DNA of 9,969 nt, taken from JBDRMN01 sp043812055 (GTDB taxonomy: Bacteria; Patescibacteriota; Gracilibacteria; JAHISY01). Below, piece after piece: positions 4,381-9,969 of the stretch. The stretch is taken from NCBI GenBank assembly GCA_043812055.1, contig JBDRMN010000067.1:1-9969 (forward strand), given 5' to 3'. Below the pieces are notes generated by a model. It saw only the letters and a program-made list of their open reading frames with translations, was not told the origin of the DNA and ran no database searches. The first letter of the stretch is position 1. Every line of letters begins with the position of its first letter. The translations under genes and the position numbers were made by a program.

Positions 4381-7300
4381 AAGACTCCGTCTGGGGATTC
4401 TTCGTCAATAACTGGCGAGTGACGCTGCTGGCGATAATCGCCTTTTTCGTGGCCGGAACAGCTTCGCTGTTTACTTTGCCACTCGAGTCTGATCCGGAGG
4501 TGAAGATTCCGATCGCGGTTGTGAGCACCGCTTATCCGGGAGCGAGTCCCGCCGATGTCGAAAAACTGATTACGGATCGTCTGGAGGAAAAGCTGAAGAA
4601 TTTGGAGGATCTCGACAAACTAACCTCTTCCTCGAGTGAGGGGGTGAGTTCGATCACGGTTGAGTTTGACGCCCGGGCTGATCTCACCGAATCAATTCGA
4701 GATCTGCGTGACGAAGTGGACAACGCCAAGGCTGATCTGCCGGAGGATGCGACTGATCCGGTTGTCACCGAAATCCGGGCGGATAACTGGCCGATCATCA
4801 CTGTTTCCTTGCTGGCCAATCTGCCTCCGGATGAGATGAAAATGTATGCCGAAGATTTGCAGGATATTTTGGAAGGCTTGCCGGGAGCGAGTGAGGTGAT
4901 TCTTTCCGGGATCGAGCAGGAGGAAATGCAGGTTTTGGTAGATATCCAAAAACTGGAGGGTTACGGCATCTCGCTTGCGACGGTGGTGAGTGCGATCTCA
5001 GCGAATCACATTGATTTTCCAATCGGCGCTCTGCGGACAAATGAGTTTTATTACACGGCCTCCCTCAAGGGTCAGTTTGATAGCGCGGAGGAATTACTCA
5101 ACCTTCCAATCACGAGTTTCGGCGGGCAGAATATTTACCTCCGTGATATCGCGGAGGTGCGGGAGGTGTTTGCGGAAAAAACGAGCGAGGCTTTGATTTA
5201 CCGGGTGAGCGAGGATGATTATCGTGAATCGGTAACTCTGCAGGTTAAAAAGAAAACGGGTGCCAATATCATCGAGCTGGCCGATCGGGTGAAAGAAGAA
5301 GTGCAGGAGTACAAGCAAGAGGAATTACCGCCCCAAGTGGATGTCTTGGTCACGAGCGACTGGAGCAAATTTATCCGGCAGGATGTCCTGACTCTCGGTC
5401 GCAGCGGGCTGCAAACCATTGCGATCATCTTCCTGGTGCTCTTTTTGGCGCTGGGCCGCAAGGAGGCGCTCATGGTCGGTTTCAGCATCCCGCTGATTTT
5501 CCTGATTGCCTTTACCGGCCTATCCCTGATCGGTGAAACTCTCAACGGAATAGTGCTTTTTTCGCTGATTCTTTCGCTCGGTTTGGTCGTGGATACTTCG
5601 ATTGTGATTATGGAGGGGATTTACGATGGGGTGAAGAAGGAAGGTCTTCCTGGTCGGGAAGCAACCCTGCTGGCGATCCACACTTATAAAGCTCCCCTGA
5701 TCTCCGGAACGCTCACCACAGTTTCGGTTTTTGTACCGATGATGCTGATGACCGGAATTATGGGAGAGTATATTAAACACATTCCCTACACCGTGATTAT
5801 AACCCTCACGGCCTCTCTCTTCGTAGCGATCTTTTTGCTTTCCGGGATCGCTGCCCGGGTGTTTCGGGATTATTACAAAAAAAGTAAGGTTGATAAACAA
5901 CCGATTTGCAACCGATGTATTACGCCGCTCAAAGAGTGGTATCTCAAGAAACTTCGCCACATCCTGGATTCTAAAGTGAAACGGAGGGGAATGGTCATCG
6001 GAGCGGTCGCCGCTTTTCTCATAGCAATGAGTTTTCCGTTTGTGGGGATTTTGAAAGTAGAAATGTTTCCCCTAATCGATTTTGATTTTTTCATGTTAAA
6101 CGTGGAGTTGCCAACTGGCACTACTTTGCAGGAGACCGCCAAAGTGACGGAACGGGCAGAGAAAATGATCCGGGATCTTCCGGAAGTAGAAAACTTCGTC
6201 ACGATCATGGGCGGAGCCGGGGCCAACTTTACCTTCGACGCCGGGGGTACTGCGGGGACCAGTAAAGCCCAGATCACGATCAACCTGACTGATATGAGTG
6301 ATCGCAAGATCAAAAGTTATGAGATTGCCGATATGTTGCGCAAAAAGGTAGCAGCGATAACCGAAGCGGATGTCGCGGTGGAGGAATTAAGTGCAGGGCC
6401 ACCGACCGGAGCACCGGTGGAGGTGCGAGTGAAAGGGAGTAACGTGGCAGAATTGGAGGTGCTTGCTGTGAGAATCAGAGAAGAACTGAAGTTGATCGAG
6501 GGCGCGCGCGATGTTTCGACAGATGTAGAACACGGAACTGGTGAGTTTCACTTCCAACTTAAACGTGATCGGCTGAATTTTTACGGAGTAACTGCCACTC
6601 AAGTTGCCGCTGATTTGCGCACCGCAGTTTTTGGCAATGACTCGGTAAAGATCCTTCGCAACGGTGAGGAAACTCCGATTGTCGTCTCACTCGATTTCCG
6701 TACGGAGGAGTGTAAAGCCGATAAGACAAATCAGATTCTCGAAAAACGTGATCGCATTACCATCTGTCGTAATGATCCGCAGGATATTTCCCAGATCGAA
6801 AATCTCCTGATCACCACTCCCAAAGGTTCAGTGCCGGTTTCCGAGCTGGCTGAGATCTCACTGCAGCCAACTATTTCAGTGATTCACCATCGGGATACGG
6901 AGACTGTGGTAAACGTGCGAGCTTACACTCACGAAGGGGTGCTGCCGAGTGAAATCATGCAGAAGCTCCAAGCCAGAGTTGATTCTCTAGAAATTCCCAA
7001 AGGCGTGAAGCTTGAATTTGGCGGGGAAACTGAGGACATTACTGAATCCTACCAGTCGCTGGCTTCCGCCATGTTGGTCGGGATCGCGTTGATTGCCTTG
7101 ATCCTGGTATTGCAGTTCAATTCTTTCCGGCAGCCCTTCATCATCATGTTTACACTCCCGTTGGCATTGATCGGAGTATTTACGGGGCTAGCCTTGCTCG
7201 GCCGTAACTTTTCTTTCCCGGGCTTCATCGGGATCGTGGCGCTCTCGGGTGTGGTAGTCAATGATGCGATTGTACTGATTGATCGGATTAATAAAAACAT

Positions 7301-7559
7301 TCAAAAGGGTATCCCCAAACTTGAATCAATTATCCGTTCCGGCGGTGAACGTTTACAGCCGATCATTCTCACCTCGATCACTACCGCCGCCGGTGTGCTG
7401 CCGCTGGCTTTTACGAATGAGATGTGGGGCGATCTGGCCTGGACGATCGCACTGGGAATTCTCTTCTCGACTGCGCTGACGCTCGTAATGGTGCCGATCT
7501 TTTATAATGCGCTGGAAGGGAAGCAGGAATTGGATGAGATAGAGCATGAGGAGGAATGA
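4377..7559 (+). CDS. RND-superfamily efflux transporter (AcrB/HAE-like)
   Basis: Proton-driven export pump of the cytoplasmic membrane. From ATG 4377 it has 1060 residues, the usual length. TM1 (about 13-34) is followed by a large extracytoplasmic domain, TM2-TM6 (about 345-496), a cytoplasmic linker, TM7 (537-559), a second extracytoplasmic domain and TM8-TM12 (895-1043). The TM4 motif reads GLVVDTSIVIMEG: the first relay aspartate is kept (Asp406), but the second, paired in AcrB as Asp407/Asp408, is Thr407. TM10 carries VVNDAIVLID (Asn962-Asp963) in place of the AcrB lysine region. The second extracytoplasmic domain has a loop with Cys779 and Cys797, and the TM6-TM7 linker has CNRC (Cys511, Cys514). 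The in-frame GTG at 4344 would add 11 residues, but the sequence from ATG 4377 resembles a normal RND N-terminus. It pairs with the adaptor upstream. No outer-membrane channel gene is in view. Substrate unknown. Confidence 0.95.
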   Translation: MKDSVWGFFVNNWRVTLLAIIAFFVAGTASLFTLPLESDPEVKIPIAVVSTAYPGASPADVEKLITDRLEEKLKNLEDLDKLTSSSSEGVSSITVEFDARADLTESIRDLRDEVDNAKADLPEDATDPVVTEIRADNWPIITVSLLANLPPDEMKMYAEDLQDILEGLPGASEVILSGIEQEEMQVLVDIQKLEGYGISLATVVSAISANHIDFPIGALRTNEFYYTASLKGQFDSAEELLNLPITSFGGQNIYLRDIAEVREVFAEKTSEALIYRVSEDDYRESVTLQVKKKTGANIIELADRVKEEVQEYKQEELPPQVDVLVTSDWSKFIRQDVLTLGRSGLQTIAIIFLVLFLALGRKEALMVGFSIPLIFLIAFTGLSLIGETLNGIVLFSLILSLGLVVDTSIVIMEGIYDGVKKEGLPGREATLLAIHTYKAPLISGTLTTVSVFVPMMLMTGIMGEYIKHIPYTVIITLTASLFVAIFLLSGIAARVFRDYYKKSKVDKQPICNRCITPLKEWYLKKLRHILDSKVKRRGMVIGAVAAFLIAMSFPFVGILKVEMFPLIDFDFFMLNVELPTGTTLQETAKVTERAEKMIRDLPEVENFVTIMGGAGANFTFDAGGTAGTSKAQITINLTDMSDRKIKSYEIADMLRKKVAAITEADVAVEELSAGPPTGAPVEVRVKGSNVAELEVLAVRIREELKLIEGARDVSTDVEHGTGEFHFQLKRDRLNFYGVTATQVAADLRTAVFGNDSVKILRNGEETPIVVSLDFRTEECKADKTNQILEKRDRITICRNDPQDISQIENLLITTPKGSVPVSELAEISLQPTISVIHHRDTETVVNVRAYTHEGVLPSEIMQKLQARVDSLEIPKGVKLEFGGETEDITESYQSLASAMLVGIALIALILVLQFNSFRQPFIIMFTLPLALIGVFTGLALLGRNFSFPGFIGIVALSGVVVNDAIVLIDRINKNIQKGIPKLESIIRSGGERLQPIILTSITTAAGVLPLAFTNEMWGDLAWTIALGILFSTALTLVMVPIFYNALEGKQELDEIEHEEE

Positions 7560-7582
7560 TCAATGTGCAATGTACAATGAGG
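7555..7582. repeat. AATGTNC heptamer tandem repeat at RND stop codon
   Basis: Four 7-bp units in exact register: AATGATC, AATGTGC, AATGTAC and AATGAGG. The first contains the TGA stop of the RND gene (7557-7559). AATG is invariant in all four units. Confidence 0.7.
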
Positions 7583-7587
7583 GATTT

Positions 7588-7734
7588 GTCATCCCGGCCG
7601 TAGAGCCGGGAACCAGAACATTCCCCGCGGAAGCCCCAAAGGGGCCACTTAGTGGCGGAGATCCAGACAAATTTTCTGGATTCCCCTGTCGAGCAGGGGA
7701 ATTTTTTCTGGGTTCCTGCTTTCGCAGGAATGAC
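7588..7734. mobile_element. 147-bp hairpin-rich repeat with inverted-repeat ends (REP/MITE-like)
   Basis: The left end reads GTCATCCCGG with hairpin 7592-7598/7605-7611, then AACCAGAA. The right end in reverse complement reads GTCATTCCTG with hairpin 7713-7719/7724-7730, then AACCCAGAA. Between them lie hairpins GCCCC-AAA-GGGGC (7633-7645), GCCAC-TTA-GTGGC (7644-7656), ATCCAGA/TCTGGAT (7661-7681) and ATTCCCCTG/CAGGGGAAT (7680-7702). Short open frames across it give peptides rich in VIPA and FRRND, but these are products of the repeat and not genes. Similar GTCATTCC...GGAATGAC words are common dispersed repeats in many bacteria (dRS3-like); that comparison is from memory. No transposase is present. 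Confidence 0.65.
7680..7707 (+). terminator. Intrinsic terminator for the efflux genes
   Basis: A 9-bp stem, ATTCCCCTG (7680-7688) with CAGGGGAAT (7694-7702), and a TCGAG loop is followed at once by TTTTT (7703-7707). This is the classical rho-independent form on the plus strand, 121 bp after the RND stop. It is embedded in the 147-bp repeat, so termination may be supplied by the inserted element. A weaker second candidate is the hairpin 7713-7730 followed by two T6 runs at 7739-7751. Confidence 0.55.
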
Positions 7735-7760
7735 AACATTTTTTGTTTTTTCAAAATACC

Positions 7761-7800
7761 CTACTACAAAATAGCGTAAAATCACGCCATTTTGTAGTAG
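7761..7800. repeat. 40-nt long hairpin in convergent intergenic region
   Basis: CTACTACAAAAT (7761-7772) pairs perfectly with ATTTTGTAGTAG (7789-7800). After one A/C mismatch, GCGT (7774-7777) pairs with ACGC (7784-7787) around a six-base loop. It lies downstream of both convergent genes and could act as a bidirectional 3' end structure, although no uninterrupted T-run follows on either strand. Its right arm shares four bases with the next palindrome, so the two structures compete. Confidence 0.7.
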
Positions 7801-7824
7801 AGACGCAAGATCTTGCGTCTCTAC
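7797..7824. repeat. Perfect 28-bp palindrome after proB stop
   Basis: The arm GTAGAGACGCAAGA (7797-7810) is followed with no spacer by its exact reverse complement (7811-7824). It ends three bases from the proB stop codon (7828-7830). Palindromes of the form GTAGAGACG...CGTCTCTAC are, from memory, high-copy dispersed repeats in cyanobacteria and some other phyla. No T-run follows it on the proB strand, so it is not a standard terminator, but it would form a stable 3' hairpin on the proB mRNA. Confidence 0.8.
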
Positions 7825-7827
7825 GGC

Positions 7828-8589
7828 TTATTTAATCACCGTCCCCGGATTCTCACCTTTGAGCACGATGTCACTTAGCACGTTCTTCGCATTGCCGTTG
7901 GCGATGAAGACTTCACATTCGGCGATTTTGGCGGCTTCGAGCTTGGTCTGCATACCCCCGTGGCCGTTGGCGCTGGCTTCACCGGCCGCGTCCCAGAGCT
8001 TCTTGAGATTGCGCTTGTCGGCGGTTTTAATCAGCTTGGCTTCGGAGTTTTCATGAGGGTCTGCTCCAAAGAAGCCCTCCACATCAGTCAGCAGGATCAG
8101 GGTATCGGCTCCAACAAGGTTGCTGACCTTGGCAGCGAGGCGGTCGTTGGCCATGTAGCGTAATTCATCAGTAGCGGTGACATCATTTTCGTTGACGATA
8201 GGAACGACGTTATGACTGAGGAGAAGTTTGATGGCGTTATGGGCATTCTGCAGGGTGTCGAGATTCTCGAAATCGAGAGCGGTAAGCAGGACTTGGGCGA
8301 TCGTAATTTTATTTTCGAGCGTAAAAGCTTTGTAATATTTCTGCATGAGACTACCCTGACCGACGGCGGCGAGAGCTTGTTTCTCATGAATATTCTCTGT
8401 TTCCCGCCGGGTGATCTTTAGCTCACCACGACCAGCCGCGACAGCGCCACTGGTTACGATCACAACCTCCTTTTTATTCGCGTGCAGACGTTTCACCTCG
8501 CGCGCGATTTTCACGATGAAGTCGAGGTTGAGACTGCCGTCTTTTTGAGTCAGGAGGTTGGTGCCGATCTTGACGATTACACGGTTCAT
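7828..8589 (-). CDS. proB: Glutamate 5-kinase, short form without PUA domain
   Basis: Cytoplasmic enzyme that phosphorylates the gamma-carboxyl of glutamate with ATP, the first step of proline synthesis. Starting at ATG 8589 it is 253 residues of amino-acid-kinase fold: phosphate-binding VKIGTNLLT (6-14), TSGAVAAG (46-53), QALAAVGQG (71-79), substrate loop NENDVTATDE (133-142), AND (147-149), LLTDVEGFFGADP (166-178) and the family signature GHGGMQTKLEAA (209-220). The usual FGDND reads YMAND here. E. coli ProB has about 367 residues with a C-terminal PUA domain; that domain is absent, as in other short forms. The frame stays open upstream to a TTG at 8679, but those 30 residues are translated octamer repeat (PLFPYS-like), so ATG 8589 is preferred. 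No Shine-Dalgarno sequence is present. proA and proC are not in the window. It is divergent from eno and convergent with the RND gene. Confidence 0.93.
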   Translation of the reverse strand: MNRVIVKIGTNLLTQKDGSLNLDFIVKIAREVKRLHANKKEVVIVTSGAVAAGRGELKITRRETENIHEKQALAAVGQGSLMQKYYKAFTLENKITIAQVLLTALDFENLDTLQNAHNAIKLLLSHNVVPIVNENDVTATDELRYMANDRLAAKVSNLVGADTLILLTDVEGFFGADPHENSEAKLIKTADKRNLKKLWDAAGEASANGHGGMQTKLEAAKIAECEVFIANGNAKNVLSDIVLKGENPGTVIK

Positions 8590-8595
8590 TTCGGA

Positions 8596-8667
8596 AGAAT
8601 AAGGGAATAGTGGGACAGTAGAATAATGGAATAAGGGAATAATGGAATAAGGGAATAGTGGAATGCG
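8596..8667. repeat. 8-bp tandem repeat tract (GGAATAAK) before proB
   Basis: Nine consecutive 8-bp units in exact register: AGAATAAG, GGAATAGT, GGGACAGT, AGAATAAT, GGAATAAG, GGAATAAT, GGAATAAG, GGAATAGT, GGAATGCG. The tract begins 7 bp upstream of the proB ATG, within its leader. Because three units make 24 bp, the upstream proB frame stays open and would encode an octapeptide repeat. Tracts like this can gain or lose units by slippage, which would change leader length in 8-bp steps. Confidence 0.85.
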
Positions 8668-8684
8668 GTTTTTTCCCAATGGTT

Positions 8685-8693
8685 TGCTAAAAT
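8685..8693 (+). promoter_or_regulatory. Possible extended -10 promoter for eno
   Basis: TGCTAAAAT is an extended -10 element (TGN plus TAAAAT, five of six matches). The hexamer 17 bp upstream (8665-8670, GCGGTT) is a poor -35, as extended -10 promoters allow. Transcription would begin near 8700, giving a leader of about 43 nt consisting mostly of the T-rich heptamer tract. A plausible but weak call. Confidence 0.35.
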
Positions 8694-8710
8694 CTGCGAG
8701 AAGTATTTTA

Positions 8711-8745
8711 TTACTTTTTACTTTTTAATTCTTACTTTTTAAATG
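8711..8745. repeat. TTACTTT heptamer repeat running into eno start
   Basis: Five 7-bp units in register: TTACTTT, TTACTTT, TTAATTC, TTACTTT and TTAAATG. The last contains the eno ATG. The resulting leader is pyrimidine-rich, likely unstructured, and has no Shine-Dalgarno sequence. Confidence 0.7.
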
Positions 8746-9969
8746 AGTAAAATCACTAAAATCCAAGCTCGCGAAATTCTCGATAGTCGCGGGAATCCGA
8801 CTGTCGAGGTTGAGCTCACGACTGACAGTACTAGTGCAATTGCCGCAGTTCCGAGCGGAGCTTCGACAGGTGCGCATGAAGCGGTGGAGCTGAGAGATGG
8901 TGGTAAACGTTACGGGGGCAAAGGGGTGGAGCAGGCTGTAAAAAACGTCAACGAGATCTTGGCAAAAGAATTAGCCGGCTTAGATGTTCTTGACCAACGA
9001 GCTCTAGATGAGAAAATGATTGAAATCGACGGAACGGAAAATAAATCGAAACTGGGGGCGAACGCGATCCTCGGAGTTTCGCTCGCGGCAGCTAAGGCGG
9101 CGGCGATCAATAAAAAAATTCCGCTTTACAAACACTTCGGATTTTTAGCCAAGAATGATAAGTGGCTGTTGCCGACTCCGATGATGAATATCCTGAATGG
9201 GGGGCAGCATGCGGATAATGGAATTGATATTCAGGAATTCATGATCGTTCCCGTCGGCTTCGATTCTTTTCGGGAAGCGCTGCGTGCGGGTGCGGAAATT
9301 TTCCACGAACTGAAAAAAATCTTGAAAAAAGGCGGAAGTTCGACGAATGTCGGAGATGAAGGCGGCTTCGCACCGAATTTCGAGAAAACGGAAGAAGCGC
9401 TGGATGCGATCGTTGAAGCGATTAAAAAAGCAGGATATTCCAAAGAGGTGAAAATCGCGCTTGATGCAGCCAGCTCGGAGTTTTTTGAGAAAGATAAATA
9501 CAATCTTGAGGGTCAGAAGCTAAGTTCGGAAGAGATGGTGGATTTTTATGAAGCTTTACTCGGGAAGTATCCGATTGTCTCGATCGAAGATGGTTTGGCT
9601 GAAGACGATTGGGCGGGCTGGCAAAAGCTGACGAAAAGATTGGACAGCAAGGTTCAAATTGTCGGCGATGATTTGTTTGTGACCAATCCAGAACGTTTAC
9701 GTGAGGGCGTGGCCAAAGGGGTCGCTAATTCAATTCTGATCAAACTTAACCAGATCGGGACGGTTAGCGAGACTATTGACGCCGTGAAACTAGCGCATGA
9801 CTCTGGTTACACGACGGTGATCTCGCATCGCAGTGGTGAGACTGAAGATACGACAATTGCTGACTTCGCAGTGGGCGTCGCCGCCGGACAGATCAAGACT
9901 GGTTCACTCTGCCGTACGGACCGAGTCTGTAAATACAACCAACTGTTGCGGATTGAAGAGAGGCTGGGG
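8743..9969 (+). CDS. eno: Enolase (phosphopyruvate hydratase), 3' end cut by window
   Basis: Glycolytic enzyme that interconverts 2-phosphoglycerate and phosphoenolpyruvate using two magnesium ions. 409 codons are visible and the frame is open to the last base; bacterial enolases have about 415-430 residues, so only a short tail is missing. All key elements are seen: mobile loop SGASTG (38-43), GGQHADNG (153-160), catalytic Glu206 in GDEGGF, metal ligands Asp241 (ALDAASSE), Glu282 (SIEDGL) and Asp309 (VGDDLF), catalytic Lys334 in ILIKLNQIG, SHRSGETEDT (361-370) and Lys385 in KTGS. The tail reads SLCRTDRVCKYNQLLRIEE. ATG 8743 is chosen because MSKITKIQAREILDSRGNPT is the normal enolase N-terminus. 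No Shine-Dalgarno sequence precedes it; a T-rich heptamer repeat runs directly into the start codon. It is divergent from proB with 153 bp between the starts. Confidence 0.97.
   Translation, partial: MSKITKIQAREILDSRGNPTVEVELTTDSTSAIAAVPSGASTGAHEAVELRDGGKRYGGKGVEQAVKNVNEILAKELAGLDVLDQRALDEKMIEIDGTENKSKLGANAILGVSLAAAKAAAINKKIPLYKHFGFLAKNDKWLLPTPMMNILNGGQHADNGIDIQEFMIVPVGFDSFREALRAGAEIFHELKKILKKGGSSTNVGDEGGFAPNFEKTEEALDAIVEAIKKAGYSKEVKIALDAASSEFFEKDKYNLEGQKLSSEEMVDFYEALLGKYPIVSIEDGLAEDDWAGWQKLTKRLDSKVQIVGDDLFVTNPERLREGVAKGVANSILIKLNQIGTVSETIDAVKLAHDSGYTTVISHRSGETEDTTIADFAVGVAAGQIKTGSLCRTDRVCKYNQLLRIEERLG

Noticed and set aside
7546..7785. Overlapping small ORFs on both strands with VIPA, FRRND and VIPAKAGTQ peptides
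   Set aside because: These are translations of the hairpin-rich dispersed repeat, open on both strands because of its symmetry.
8596..8667. CRISPR array
   Set aside because: Units are 8 bp and contiguous with no spacers; no cas genes in view.
8590..8679. 30-residue N-terminal extension of proB from TTG 8679
   Set aside because: It is translated octamer repeat with no family similarity; MNRVIVKIGTN from ATG 8589 is the natural start of the kinase fold.

Overview
The window looks like chromosomal sequence of a compact, moderate-GC bacterium. Coding regions read with the standard code, and TGA is used as a genuine stop at the end of the RND pump gene, so this is not a UGA-recoded lineage. Several traits suggest, without proving, a Candidate Phyla Radiation (Patescibacteria)-like or similar small-genome organism: almost no Shine-Dalgarno sequences before the starts, a short glutamate 5-kinase without a PUA domain, an RND pump with a very long lipoprotein adaptor and no outer-membrane channel gene nearby, and intergenic regions full of short-period repeats and palindromes. 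That placement is inference; 16S rRNA or marker genes would decide it.

Layout, left to right: (1) 1-116, a non-coding flank with a perfect hairpin, a palindrome and a heptamer repeat. (2) lysS, class II lysyl-tRNA synthetase, minus strand, 117-1571. (3) 1572-1959, a non-coding stretch holding a GC-rich inverted repeat, a complete tRNA-Arg with anticodon GCG (1717-1793), a decayed second tRNA 3' half (1824-1863) and the marR control region. (4) A plus-strand efflux locus: a MarR-family repressor (1960-2427), a lipoprotein membrane-fusion/adaptor protein (2465-4222) and an RND transporter (4377-7559). (5) 7560-7827, a convergent intergenic region made almost entirely of repeats: heptamers, a 147-bp element with inverted-repeat ends that carries a terminator, a 40-nt hairpin and a perfect 28-bp palindrome. 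(6) proB, minus strand, 7828-8589. (7) A divergent intergenic region with an octamer repeat tract and a heptamer tract. (8) eno (enolase), plus strand, from 8743 and cut by the window end after 409 codons.

The functional core is the marR-adaptor-RND locus. An inverted repeat in the marR promoter shares half-sites with a near-consensus promoter (TTGACT-N17-TATAAT) just before the adaptor gene. MarR probably controls both itself and the pump, and the adaptor mRNA is predicted to be leaderless (GTG at about +1). lysS, tRNA-Arg, proB and eno are housekeeping genes.

The most unusual whole-window signal is that nearly every intergenic boundary holds a short tract with 7-bp (once 8-bp) periodicity but a different consensus each time, often abutting or overlapping a start or stop codon. 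No wholly new multi-gene system is visible.
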